Positions 32,184-43,157 of a stretch of DNA of 64,000 nt are shown piece by piece (within the stretch, counting starts at the first letter, position 1; each line of letters opens with the position of its first letter). The position numbers and the translations under genes were made by a program. The DNA lies in contig NC_030992.1 in the NCBI RefSeq assembly GCF_000149955.1, positions 2,717,477-2,781,476 of the forward strand, given 5' to 3'. The notes beneath the pieces are model-generated. The model searched no databases and was not told where the DNA came from. It saw only the letters and a program-made list of their open reading frames with translations. This DNA is from Fusarium oxysporum f. sp. lycopersici 4287. Its lineage: Eukaryota > Ascomycota > Sordariomycetes > Hypocreales > Nectriaceae.

Positions 32184-33434
32184 TTATAGCTGGTTGGCAG
32201 TGTTGAAGTCCTGGAGAGCCTCGGCAACACGCTTGGACATGGTCTTCTCACCCTCACGGACCCAGACACGGGGCTAGACATAACGTTAGTACATTGTAAT
32301 ACATATACAGTAATGGAATGAGAACTTACGTCGAAGTACTTCTTGTTGGGCTTGTCCTCGCCATCGGGGTTGCCGACGGTGGTGTTGACGTACTCGCGCT
32401 TGTTGATCATGTAGTCTCGGATACCGGAGCAGTAAGCGAACTGCATGTCAGTGTCGACGTTAACCTTGACAACACCGAAGCCAATGGCGTCGAGGTACTC
32501 CTTCTTGGAGGAGCCGGAGCCACCGTGGAAGACGAAGAAGACGGGCTTGTCGTTGTCGGACTTGAGGGCCTCCTTGACGTGAGCCTGGTGCTTGCCGAGA
32601 AGCTCGGGGTGGAGCTTGACGTTGCCGGGCTTGTAAACACCGTGGACGTTACCGAAGCCAGCGGCGATAGAGAAGTAGGGGGAGATGGGGGAGAGAGTGT
32701 TGTAGATGTTGAGGATATCCTCAGGCTGGGTGTAGAGAGAGTTGTTGTCAACATCCTCGTTGTTGACACCATCCTCCTCACCACCGGTGATACCAATCTC
32801 CATCTCGAGCCACTGCTTCATGGGGGCAGCGCGCTTGAGGTACTTGGCGGTGGTCTCAATGTTCCACTCGACAGGCTCCTCAGAGAGATCGATCATGTGA
32901 GAGGAGAAGAGGGGCTCGCCCTTCTCCTTGAAGTAAGCCTCGTCGGCATCGAGCATGCCATCGAGCCAAGGGAGGAGCTTCTTGGCGCAGTGGTCGGTGT
33001 GAAGGACGACGGGGATGCCGTAGGTGGGAGCGAGCGAGCGGACGTAGTGGGCAGCGGCGATGGAGCCTGCAATGGAAGCGGCCTGGTCGGTGTTGCTCAC
33101 ACCCTGAAGAGTGCGTCAGTGGGTTGAAGCGGTTGAGAAATTTGTTGAGGAACATACCTTGCCAGCGAAGTAGGCGGCACCACCCTGAGAGAACTGGAGG
33201 ATGACAGGAGCCTTGTTGTCGCGGGCGGCCTCGAGGGCAGCAACGACGGTGGAGGAAGAGGTGACGTTCTGTGATATTTGTGTTAGTTGCGACGATTTGC
33301 GTTGTTTTTGAATGGTTGAGACATACAATGGCGGGAATGGCGAACTTGTGCTCGCGAGCGTACTCGAAGAGACGGAGGACATCGTCACCGACGATGACAC
33401 CAGTCTTGCGGCTAAGGACTTCTTGGACACCCAT
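32184..33434 (-). CDS. FBA1: Fructose-bisphosphate aldolase, class II
   Basis: The protein has 360 residues, from exons 33434..33327, 33268..33158, 33103..32330 and 32273..32184; all three introns are phase 0. The zinc-dependent aldolase cleaves fructose-1,6-bisphosphate into glyceraldehyde-3-phosphate and dihydroxyacetone phosphate in glycolysis and reverses this in gluconeogenesis. Visible motifs include the zinc/catalytic HTDH with D110 and H111, DLSEEPVEWNIETT, GFGNVHGVYKPGNVKL, FVFHGGSGSSKKE and KVNVDTDMQFAY. The yeast enzyme has 359 residues. Strong codon bias (dense in C-ending codons) and a pyrimidine-rich leader fit a highly expressed gene. The bias also keeps the opposite strand open, giving a false 269-codon antisense frame. 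Confidence 0.97.
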
Positions 33435-35716
33435 TGTTGCTGTTTGTGAAGCTTAGGTTGGATAGAAAATGTAGGTTGAGATGAAAGATGTAGAAGGAAA
33501 AAGTCTATTGAGCAAGAAAGATTGTCAGTTATGAATGAAGAGGAGCAGAGCAATGACGAAGGAGGGGGGTATAGCGGGGTTTTCAATCCAACTCTGTTTG
33601 GTCCTTATCGATAAATATAGCAAAACAGAGCTGCGTAATTAGAGAACACGGCAAGGGGTAGAGTGGCAGTTACGGCGTTTTGGAGGGGCAGGAGGGGCAG
33701 GAGGGGCAATTCTGACGCTCTTGCCGAGAGCTGCTCTGTGCGGGCCAGAATGAGTTCATCAGATTGAGGCCATGAGCTGTTTACAACATCCAACAGCTGT
33801 GTCGGTGAGGCATAAAGAGAGGCCATGATAAGACCGCGAATCTTTTTCTCATCTCGCCAGGAACACTCGCCTAATGCATCTTGCAGCATGCTGCTCCTCG
33901 ATTGGCGAGAATGAAGATACGTCGCGAATCGTCTGATACTCACGGGCCGTAAATTGAGTTCCGTGAGGCTTCAGAGCTGTTGAATGGGCTGAGACTGTTG
34001 AACGATTCACCGCGCCATCCAGTGAGACGATTGAGATAGTCGCCTCATCCGGAAACGCTCAATCTTGTTCACCGCACACCTCAACCCATTTCAGGCTCTC
34101 GAGTCTCAGGGCCCTTACGGCTGCTCCGATGCCCGGTGGCTCTCCGGTGGCTCCGCGGCCGATATGTCTTCTCTGGCCTTCTCTCGGCCTCTGCGCTACT
34201 GTCTCTTCCTCTCACGACTCTTGACTCTATCATGTTGCCCACCTCGTCTCCGCTATAGGACAGCCCGGTTCACACATCCTCGTCAGACCAAGACTTTGTC
34301 CAGAAAATCGCTCCCCCAGCAAGCTCACTCGAGGTAGCTAGCGGGAGCTCTCTGACGTTGTTGAGCGTCTGCTCGGTGGTAAAGTGGGGGCGCCGACACA
34401 GCGGCGCCGTTGAAGAGCAAATACAGTGGATGGGATTGGGCTCGGTAGGTGACAGTGGAGAGTGATGCGACTTACACACTTTTGGCAGTTAGACAGGCGA
34501 CCCAGCGATGATGTCGGTATTGACGATAGTGGGAAGAATTGTCAGGATTCAAAAATGAAAACATCAACATGGGGGGAGGGGCAGCCGACTTATATGATGC
34601 CGTCCCTCCTAAGCCTCCTCTCCTCTGTGCCGAGAGCTATTCCTACCACAGCCGATGCTCGACGGGAACATGCGGGACGGCCTGGCCCTTGGAGACCATT
34701 GATCGGGCTCATCACTCTCACTTCTTAGCAAATACACTGACTCTGATTCTCGTGTGACCCCATCTTCCCCGCATACTTGAATATCGTGAGCATCACGGTT
34801 GGCTGGAAGGCCGCCATAGCCCATGGCTGTGGATATTCCGGGTTGACTTCCCCTGATGCTCTTGGACAAAATCTCCAAAGCCACGAAGCTGAGGCCAATC
34901 ATATGAACCAATGCGCCGCCGCAGTTGCATTGCCGACGGCAACCATTTCTCGATCATTCTCGTACAATGCAAGGCTTGCGTAGTGTTGAAACGTGCTCCC
35001 CAGCAATATCATTCATATCACACTCAATTTGAGTAATCTGAAGTTGGAAATCATGATCGCAGTTGAATTGGTGGAGCTTCCACATCATCTTGTGGGTGGG
35101 GTGCTCAACCAAACATGATCTCGGTGATCTAATACCGAACCGCAGTTCCATATTCATCATGACAATGACGAGGCAAACTCGGATCAGCAATTCGAATCGA
35201 TGTTTCTCATGTCCAATTTCGACACTCCTTCCCGGCTGAAACCGAATATCCAATCCAGAAATGGCGAATGCAGATTTTGCAAATTCTGCTCGATCGACAG
35301 GACAATGCATGCCATGCCAGTTGGACATGGTCATAAACTTGTCGAATATTTACGTCACGCAGATTGCGTTTGAAGGAAGCTAGAAAGCCTGGCTACTCAA
35401 TTACAACCCTGAGTAGTCTAACCCCTCGGCGGATCTGGTCAAGATTCCATCCACCCGAAGATACATTACATCGAGGCATTGGTTCATACAAAGAGAAGCT
35501 GTGGTTTCGAGGCCTTACCCCCACCAGTCCCTCCATCCGTCCTTCAACCCCGGCTAGGCTACGAGGTTCCCGAACTCCATGAAGCTCACCCCAATCTCCT
35601 GCTCCCCCACTTACAAGTGCTGGATTAGCTAACGAGTTGCTGCTTATCGTCAGTCGGTCCAGCCAAATCAGTCTTGAACTTGCAGAAGCACTGAGGCCTT
35701 CAACAATAGCTGATTG
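33435..35716. other. Gene-poor intergenic region, 2.3 kb
   Basis: This includes the aldolase promoter (CT-rich leader directly upstream of 33434) and then 2 kb in which I find no supported gene. A three-copy 9-bp tandem repeat is listed separately. Confidence 0.5.
33682..33708. repeat. Tandem 9-bp repeat, GGAGGGGCA x3
   Basis: Three perfect tandem copies lie about 250 bp upstream of the aldolase start codon. The G-rich strand could form unusual DNA structure, or the repeat may simply be slippage. Confidence 0.9.
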
Positions 35717-35811
35717 GCTTCCGTAGCTCAGTTGGTTAGAGCGTCGTACTAATACTTCATACCGAGTAATTGGTAATGCGAAGGTCTCAGGTTCAAGCCC
35801 TGGCGGGAGCA
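35717..35811 (+). tRNA. tRNA-Ile(AAT) with 21-nt intron
   Basis: The acceptor arms GCTTCCG and CGGGAGC pair with one G-T wobble, and a discriminator A follows. The D arm is GCTC...GAGC. The anticodon stem TCGTA/TGCGA closes a loop with AAT at 35751..35753. The intron at 35755..35775 begins one base after the anticodon, the standard position, and contains ATT that can pair with the anticodon. The T arm carries GGTTCAAGCCC. The mature length is 74 nt before CCA. Confidence 0.95.
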
Positions 35812-36648
35812 TTGTCTTCCAATGCCTATCAGCTATTCTTTTTGGGGGATTTTTGCTGATTCTTTTTAGAGTTGTGATTTTTGTTCTGGTGGTGGATGTC
35901 ACATTCATGTACCTCAGTAGTAGATAGCCCTTGGTACATAGCGATATGAGCAAATGGGTAGCTATAAGTCAGAGACTCTTAGTCTTAATTGTCTAAAAGC
36001 AGAAGGTCTTGGTCCTTAGCAAGTCTAAACTTTGAGCAAACTCAGCAGTTTAGATATCTTAATCTCTGCATAGATGGGAGTTCAAGTTAAGCTAACTACC
36101 CTGGAGCAAGATTGCCAACATTACTCTTAAATATATATAGTAATGAATTTCTTAACACAAGCCTCCAAAGTTGGTCTACACTATGTTGTCGCTTTCTACA
36201 CCTATGTGATCTAGAGATGCATACTGGTGGCTATGTTAAGCCGCAGTCTTGTAGAATACTCTTTAGACACTGTAATACAAGTCTTTTGGTGGCAGATACC
36301 AGGTGGGGAGCTATTTATCTATGAATTATCGATTAATCACAACCAGATCATAGAATACATATCACGAGACTTAGTATCGACCCCGATACTTTAACCTAAT
36401 TATCTTTTCATACTTGATATGTAACATTATTTCATAGCCGGGCGATATGAAGATTGGATCTCGTTCACGTGCAACGATGTAGAAAAAAAAAGAGGGTCGC
36501 CGAGAAAGCTCATCATCGTCTTGAGCATCATCATAACGTTGTCAATTAATCGTACCAATGCCCTCTCGCGGGCTCTGCCGACCAGAACCAATGTGAAAAG
36601 CTCGGCGTCGTCTTCTAAACTATTCACAAAGCCACTTCTTCGCCGAAA
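35812..36648. other. AT-rich intergenic region beside tRNA-Ile
   Basis: Roughly 35940..36430 is richer in A and T than its surroundings and full of TAG/TAA/TTA words. It could be a mutated transposon relic next to a tRNA gene, but no terminal repeat or protein motif is visible. The rest is the promoter of BCS1. Confidence 0.35.
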
Positions 36649-38095
36649 ATGGACGAGGAAACCCTCAAGGAAGCTCTCAAAAGCTTCCCGAACGCCGAAA
36701 AAACGGCACCACCCGCAGCAGCAACTTCAGGGCTCAACATCAACGCCCTGTTCGAGAATCCGCTCTTCGCTGGTGGAATCGGTCTTGCATCATTGGGAGC
36801 AGTCGCTGCCTTTGCACGAAAAGGCGCAATCTCTGTACTCGGAGCAGCTCGTCGTCGCTTGCTCGTCAATGTCGAGATCAGCAAGCAAGATCCCGCATAC
36901 CCATGGATCTTAGCATGGTTGTCACAACCCCGCGAACACCCGGGCTTCATTGCTTCTCGCCTCACCCGAATACATGATCTCTCTGTTACGACGACGACTG
37001 CATCTCGAACGGCTGGAGTTAGTGGACCCCAGAATGCGCACTTCTTCCTACAACCGGGTTTCGGACGACATATCGTCAAGTTCGGCAATGCGTACATTGC
37101 TGTGAACAGAGAAAAGCATAATACGGCGAATATGAATACTGGCGAACCACACGAGATTGTTCAATTGACTACATTATGGGCGCATCGACATGTTTTCGAG
37201 GCAGTTTTCAGCGAGGCGCATCAGTTGGCAGCCAAGGCGAATGAGGGAAAGACTATTGNNNNNNNNNNNNNNNNNNNNNNNNNNNNNNNNNNNNNNNNNN
37301 NNNNNNNNNNNNNNNNNNNNNNNNNNNNNNNNNNNNNNNNNNNNNNNNNNNNNNNNNNNNNNNNNNNNNNNNNNNNNNNNNNNNNNNNNNNNNNNNNNNN
37401 NNNNNNNNNNNNNNNNNNNNNNNNNNNNNNNNNNNNNNNNNNNNNNNNNNNNNNNNNNNNNNNNNNNNNNNNNNNNNNNNNNGAGCTGGACTTTTAGCGT
37501 GGCCATGATCAACCTCAGCGAGATGGGCATGACGGATGACAAGCTAGCCTATCTCCTTACAAAACTTCCCAAGAGGAGCTTGCTTCTGCTAGAAGATGCA
37601 GATGCAGCATTCGTGAACCGGCGCCAGCGAGACTCTGATGGCTATAATGGTGCTACTGTTACCTTCTCCGGTCTCCTAAACGCTCTCGATGGTGTTGCTG
37701 CTGGCGAGGAGCGCATTGCGTTCCTGACAACCAACCACGTTGACCGCCTCGATGCCGCGCTCATCCGACCTGGTCGTGTAGATTTGATGCTTCGCATCGG
37801 TGAGGCCACACACTACCAGGCTGCTCAGATGTGGGATCGATTCTACGGTGACGTTGATAAGGATCATTCCGGCCGAGAACGATTCCTCAGCAGGCTCCAA
37901 GAGCTGGGTCTATTCGGCGTTGGACCTGATGGCAAACCATCGAATCGTCACACAAGCACAGCAGCGATTCAGGGGCTGTTTCTGTTCCATAAGGACAATA
38001 TGGAAGGAGCTATCAATGACGCTGATGGTCTCATCCCCCGAAAGTTTGAGGCTTCGGATGAGGTCCCAGAGGGAGCAATCAAGACACCTGCGTGA
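36649..38095 (+). CDS. BCS1: Mitochondrial AAA chaperone Bcs1, interrupted by an assembly gap
   Basis: Bcs1 is the AAA ATPase of the inner membrane that moves the folded Rieske iron-sulfur protein into complex III. The N-terminal part has a membrane segment (AGGIGLASLGAVAAFARKG, about residues 42-60) and the Bcs1-specific domain (RRRLLVNVEISKQDPAYPWI, FLQPGFGRHIVKFGNAYIAV). A 224-base run of N follows (37259..37482), which must hide the Walker A loop. After the gap come FSVAMINLSEMGMTDDKLAY, the Walker B block LLLLEDADAAF, the TTNHVDRLDAALIRPGRVDL region and a C-terminal helical lid. The frame changes by one base at the T run 37492..37495, just after the gap: the upstream frame reads GluLeuAspPhe then stop, while the family continues in the other frame. 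One extra T would explain it. Confidence 0.88.
37259..37482. other. Assembly gap, 224 N
   Basis: This is unsequenced. The length keeps the upstream reading frame in phase with GAG CTG GAC TTT on the far side, so the gap size is probably real or well estimated. Confidence 0.99.
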
Positions 38096-38551
38096 TCGCA
38101 TGTGCACTTGAAATTTGTATGAATATGTAACATATGACTGGCTGCTTTGATACCCTGGATGGAGCTCAGACGAAAACTTGTGTAAAGATATGTGTATGTG
38201 TAGTGAATACGAGGCTTAGGAAATGAGTTCACTGCTGAATGGATGACAAGATAATTTATTTGTAAAACCTAATGACTCCTGGAAAGATGTGTCGACCAAT
38301 TACAGAACAATTTCAATTTCCCTTGTGTTTATGTCCAACTCGTGACTTTATCGTCGTTTGGAGTTTTTTTTGGTAAATAAGTGTTAGTTGGGGCTACTGT
38401 TGCCTAGTATTTTATCTGAGCTCACCCACGGATATAGATAGACTCAGTCATCGTCTTCAACCTCACAAGCTACAAGAGAAAATTCCGACCAGCCATTTTA
38501 ACGCACGTCTCAAATTATCCCGAAACAACATTCCAGAAAAGCTCTCATCCA
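38096..38551. other. Intergenic region, 0.46 kb
   Basis: 3' UTR of BCS1 and promoter of the PARG-type gene. Nothing else is seen. Confidence 0.5.
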
Positions 38552-39562
38552 ATGTCGTCCAACAGAGGTCAGCGAACGCTTGATTCGTGGATAAAATCCA
38601 GACCATCAAGACCAGTCGCTTCAACATCTCAAGCATCTTCATCAAGAGGGGCTTCATCAAACCAGCACCCATATCCACCCAGAAGTAGACGCGACGATCC
38701 ATACAGACGCGGCGTTGCGCTCGCAGCTATAGCAAAGGAAACGCTGACAGTCCTCCCTGGTATCCTTTCTCAGTTGCCAAATCTCGACGCCAACAGATCA
38801 GAGAAGCTTGAGATCCACCAACTACCTCCGCTTGCAGCTGCCGAATGTCCCAGATGGACACCATCAGGGAAAGTATCTATTAGGATTTCCAACGATGACA
38901 GTTTCAACGCGGCTATACACCTTGCGGACCTCAAAGGACCCGCATCAGGTCGCGTTGCGGTGCTGAATATGGCAAGCCATGTCAGCCCTGGTGGAGGATG
39001 GTTGAAAGGAGCGCGTGCTCAAGAGGAAGCGTTATGCTATCGAAGCTCGCTGTCTCTTTCGCTACATCGAAGATATTACCCATGGAGGCAACGCATGGGT
39101 ATCTACACCCCTGATGTTGTCATTATCCGCTCCGATCAGGAAACTGGACACCAGCTTCTCATGCCTACTATCCAAGCCCGGAATTTGCCCGTCGTCAGCG
39201 TTCTCAGCATTGCAGCCCTACGCACACCACCCGTCAGGAAAATTATGTTAAACACACCCAAAGGCCCTGTGGCCAGTGAAACATATGCAAACTCTGCTGA
39301 TCGCGACCTCACCAAGCTCAAGATGAGATTATGCCTTCGAATGGCAGCACGACGAAACCACGGCTTGCTTGTGCTTGGTGCCTTAGGATGCGGCGCGTTT
39401 AGGAACCCGCCGAAGGAGGTCGCTCGTTGTTGGCTAGAGGTGCTTAAGGAGCCCGAATTTCAAGGCGGCTGGTGGGAAGAGGTTTGGTTTGCTGTGTATG
39501 ATCGGAGAGGTGAGGGTAATTTGGAGATTTTCGAGGAGATACTTGGTGGTGTTGAGGTCTGA
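38552..39562 (+). CDS. Microbial-type poly(ADP-ribose) glycohydrolase (TIGR02452/PARG_cat) with PIP-box-like N-terminus
   Basis: This is a single exon of 336 residues. The catalytic macrodomain carries the PARG signature GGG-x7-QEE: G147-G149, then Q157, E158 and E159. Flanking blocks are VLNMASHVSPGGGWLKGA, YTPDVVIIRSDQ, SVLSIAALRTP and GLLVLGALGCGAFRNPP, all typical of the bacterial/fungal TIGR02452 family. The enzyme should remove ADP-ribose polymers from proteins. The glutamates needed for catalysis are present. The first 50 residues are basic and Ser/Pro-rich, and residues 7-14 read QRTLDSWI. That fits a PCNA-interacting motif (Q-x-x-L-x-x-aromatic) of the kind at the extreme N-terminus of DNA-repair proteins. 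PCNA binding is inference. Confidence 0.9.
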   Translation: MSSNRGQRTLDSWIKSRPSRPVASTSQASSSRGASSNQHPYPPRSRRDDPYRRGVALAAIAKETLTVLPGILSQLPNLDANRSEKLEIHQLPPLAAAECPRWTPSGKVSIRISNDDSFNAAIHLADLKGPASGRVAVLNMASHVSPGGGWLKGARAQEEALCYRSSLSLSLHRRYYPWRQRMGIYTPDVVIIRSDQETGHQLLMPTIQARNLPVVSVLSIAALRTPPVRKIMLNTPKGPVASETYANSADRDLTKLKMRLCLRMAARRNHGLLVLGALGCGAFRNPPKEVARCWLEVLKEPEFQGGWWEEVWFAVYDRRGEGNLEIFEEILGGVEV

Positions 39563-41037
39563 GATGAGGATATAGACAAGATCTGAGAAGCATGAGCATG
39601 TTTGCAGAAGCACTGAGCATCAGTTTAGGCGTAATCCAAATGTACTCGTTTTTTCTTTTCTTCTCATTTGATGTTATTTTATGCACACCAAGTGAATTCC
39701 TTTTTCATCCCCAGCCCCCAAGGAAAGCAATCGTCAAAAGGGTCTGGCTGTAATCGCAAGACAAGCTTATATTGACAAGAACAGAATCGTACCTCTTCCA
39801 ATCTCCCAATCTCAGAGTCTCAAATATAACCAAACCACTATTTCTAATGTTCTATGTTTGTTGATCTTCGTTGTTTTCCAGTAACTACGGAATCGGCCCG
39901 CCATTTGGATCCGGCGATGTGGAGCCAACGGCGCCGATGGCCCGGACAATCGGCGGTACTGTCGCGTCTGCAGCGTCTGCAGCTTAGCTCGGCATGTGAA
40001 ATAGTGTCTTGGAAAAGCTTGACATTTTAATTAGACAAGCTGAAACAGAAAGAGAATTTGATTGGTTGTTGAAGGTCAACCAAATGAAAATCCCACGTTG
40101 GCGTTGTCTTTGGCTGAGAATCGTCATAACGGGTAATATTGCACAATTGATCAGGGTTGCTTTAGCTGAAGCATAAACAAACAGGATTTTGACTAGCGAA
40201 TAACCTACAGCCTCTGTCTTATAGTTAGGTAATTCTACACGGCTGAGATCTAAACTCCTGCTACTGTTCCCTCTCATTCTCGGGATCACTCAAGGATGCT
40301 TCAATACTTCACGCTAGCAATATCTAAATCTCCACTGATGTACCACTTTTATGGTTTGCAAACTCTTCCTGCGGGATATTTTGATGTCGTGATCAGCGGT
40401 GGTTATTGCGTTTCAGAGAACCCCAGGTTTGCAACGCCACAAATGCATTCGAGAACGATAGATCCGAAAGCAATGAAGCCACATACAGACTCGAGTGGGG
40501 GTCTTTACAAGGGACCAGAGAGCAGCAGATCCTCAACATTGAAAAGAGACATATGAGAATTACAGAACAAGATGCATAACTATGCAGTCACACGTCTCTA
40601 TCTTGTGAGACTAGGGTTCTTTGAGTCCTAGGTCCAGAATATACCCATCCTTTCAGGGCACCACAGGCTTCTTACTCGCTGTCATCCCAACCTCCATGAC
40701 CAGCAGATAAGACCCAACGAGGATAGCTTCTCGAGAACCCATGAAGAGCGGGTCGATCCCTACTCCTGGATGCAGAACCCTACGCTCGCCTGCGTTAGAC
40801 CGGCGGGCCCTTCGATGATGGCATAATCGCCATCCTGTCGCCTCTTAAACTAGCGTCTACTCTATCTCGACTTTTCTTGCAAGCCTTTTGCAGAAGTTTT
40901 ATATACATCTCCGTGGGCCCGAGACACTTTTCCTCTTCCCTTTCCAGCGGCTGTGTCTATATTTCAACAGCTTATCTTTCTTGGCGATCACCTCTGATTC
41001 GCACCCCTCTTTGTCTGCAGAGGTTGTCATTGCCAGT
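39563..41037. other. Intergenic region, 1.5 kb
   Basis: No supported gene is seen. It contains a duplicated 9-mer GTCTGCAGC near 39966..39984 and, close to 41037, the pyrimidine-rich leader of the permease gene. Confidence 0.5.
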
Positions 41038-41205
41038 ATGGCGTTCAACCACAATAAGGATGAAGATGTCGTCGCTGGCGATGGTCCGTCTGAGCATAAC
41101 TATGACTCTGGACGCTTGAATGATACAGAAGAGGCCGAGTCTATAGACCCGGATTCTGGTGTTAAGCGTGGTCTGAAGAATAGACATTTGTCTATGATGG
41201 CTTTG

Positions 41206-41230
41206 GCTGGTATTATCGGACCTGGACTTC
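41206..41230 (+). repeat. Inverted repeat, arm 1 (permease TM1 coding sequence)
   Basis: This 25-nt stretch encodes the AGIIGPGLL motif. It pairs with arm 2 at 41339..41363 in inverse orientation with 24 of 25 matches. Confidence 0.95.
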
Positions 41231-41338
41231 TTGTTGGTGCAGGTGGTGCATTGAATGTCGGAGGACCAGCTGCATTGCTCATTGGATTTGGTGTTGTTGG
41301 TATGATGTTCATTGTTTTGAGATCTTTGAAGAGCATAT

Positions 41339-41363
41339 GAAGCCCAGGTCCGATAATACCAGC
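41339..41363 (-). repeat. Inverted repeat, arm 2 (within the disrupted segment)
   Basis: This is the reverse complement of arm 1 with one A/G difference. It begins at the last base of the premature TGA at 41337..41339. Confidence 0.95.
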
Positions 41364-42825
41364 TTCAGATCTCTAAAAAATTTGTTGATTCCTCATACCA
41401 CGCATCATACCCTTCTCCGTTACTATAGACTCGGCCTCTTCGGTATCACTATAGCCTGGCGGAGGCTCTTTCATCTCTCTAGCCGAGCGCATGGTAGACA
41501 TGTCTTTTCACGTTGCTGTAGGCTGGAATTACTTTGTTATCTGGGCCGCTGTCCTCGCCAACGAGTATAATGTCATCTGCAGTATTCTCACATATTGGGG
41601 ACCAGTCGTTCCCCTATGGGGTTACTTCCTCATCTTCTGGACAGTCTTCATGGGATTCCAACTTCTTGGTGTTGAAGCTTTTGGCGAAGCCGAGTTCTGG
41701 CTTGCGCTTATGAAACTCCTCGGATTAACAGCGTACTTCATCTTCGCCATCATCTACGCCGCTGGTGGTTTGGTCGGTCAGGATGGATCTGTTGGCTTCA
41801 AATACTGGAGTGACCCGGGAGCTTTCAACGGAAATGGCTTCCGTGGTGTTGCTTCTGTCTTTGTGTTTTGCTCGACATTCTACTCTGGTGTTGAGTCTAT
41901 CGCTGTGGCTGCTACTGAAACAAGAAATCCTGGTGTTGCGGTTCCTCAGGCTATTCGACAAGTCTTCTGGCGTATCATCTTCGTCTACATGGGATCAGCT
42001 TTCTTCTTTGGAATCACCTGCCCTGCTAATGCGGAGGGACTGGTGAACGGAGGTTCCAAGGCCCTGCAGAGTCCCATGACTATTGCGATTCAGAATGCTG
42101 GCTGGCAAGGAGGTATGTGCGTGAACTTCTCTCCCCTGCAAGATACTAACAAAGTTTCAGGCGTCCACCTTATCAACGCCTTCATTCTCCTAACTTGCTT
42201 GTCCGCTATCAACTCATCCATCTACTTTGGCTCTCGAACTGTTTTCTATATGGCGCAGTCTGGCAAGGCTCCTAAGATATTCGGCTGGACCAACAGCCGA
42301 GGTGTTCCAGTCTGGGCAATTTTCATCACCAATGCTGTCGGTTCCATTTCCATGATGAATGTCTCTACCGGTGCATCCAAGGCTTATAGCTATATCGTCA
42401 ACCTGTCCGGTGTCAGTGCTTTCCTTGTCTGGGGCAGCATCTGCTTTATCCATATCCGCTTCCGTCGAGCTTGGGTTACTCAGGGTCGCAGTCTCGATGA
42501 GCTTCCGTACAAGGCACTCGGCTTCCCATATCTCGCCTGGTTTGGTCTTGGGGCTTGTATTTTCTTGGCTCTGGTTCAAGGGTGGACGACGTTGTCGCCA
42601 TTCAATGCTGGAAATTTTGTGGATGCTTACATCCTGGTGCCACTGTTTGGTATCATCTATGTATTCTGCAAGCTGTTATGGCGCGGAAAGGATCCTCTCA
42701 AGCGTAGTTGGAGCATCGATCTCGACAGTGGCAGAAGAAAGGATCTGGATTACAAGAGTGGCCCAACAGAAAGGGATGTCCCTGGCCAAACACCTTGGTG
42801 GAAGAAGGTGTGGGCTTGGTTCTGA

Positions 42826-43157
42826 TTTTGAATCAGTAAAATTATGGAACTTTCGGGTTACGATGTTGGGCTTTTCATGATACCTATTTAGCTTACGATT
42901 GCAAACAAATACAACTAATTTCTTTGCCTCCATCCGTTTTTCATTTACATAGGTTTACGAAATTACACTTGCAGACTGAGAAAACGAGGCATCGTTGCGA
43001 AAATATAGTAAACACATAGTATCATTCATCATCAAGTAACAATGTAAAGTCTTAGAGAGGGAAAGCTGTATATATATGTATTGAATCTCTATTACTCCAT
43101 TTTATGTCTAGCCTTTGCCGCATTGAATACGGTCAGAAACGATATCTCTGACCCGGT
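42826..43157. other. Convergent 3' region
   Basis: Presumed 3' UTRs of the permease and the small unknown gene. Nothing else is seen. Confidence 0.5.

Larger units (their letters stand above)
41038..42825 (+). pseudogene. Amino-acid permease (APC/YAT family), disrupted after the first membrane segments
   Basis: The protein begins MAFNHNKDEDVVAGDG, then NRHLSMMALAGIIGPGLLVG (TM1) and GGPAALLIGFGVVG (TM2 start). The frame is then lost: it ends at TGA 41337..41339. It resumes near 41454 with GGGSFISLAERMVDMSFHVA and AVGWNYFVIWAAVLANEYN, and stays open through ten more membrane segments to 42825. One normal intron lies at 42113..42161 (GTATGT donor, ACTAAC branch, CAG acceptor). The expected conserved stretch around a glycine-glutamate in TM2 is missing or garbled between 41300 and 41453, and no pair of splice sites restores it. 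That segment contains an inverted 25-nt copy of the gene's own TM1 sequence. The family imports amino acids across the plasma membrane. The single lesion may be real decay or a misassembly. Confidence 0.72.

Noticed and set aside
32318..33127. Antisense 269-codon frame opposite the aldolase gene
   Set aside because: It is a mirror of strong codon bias in FBA1; the translated sequence is Val/Leu/Gly/Asp-rich with no domain.
35393..35953. Minus-strand 186-codon frame with PGLEPETFALPITRYEVLVR
   Set aside because: It runs antisense through the tRNA-Ile gene; such translated tRNA sequences are a common database artefact.
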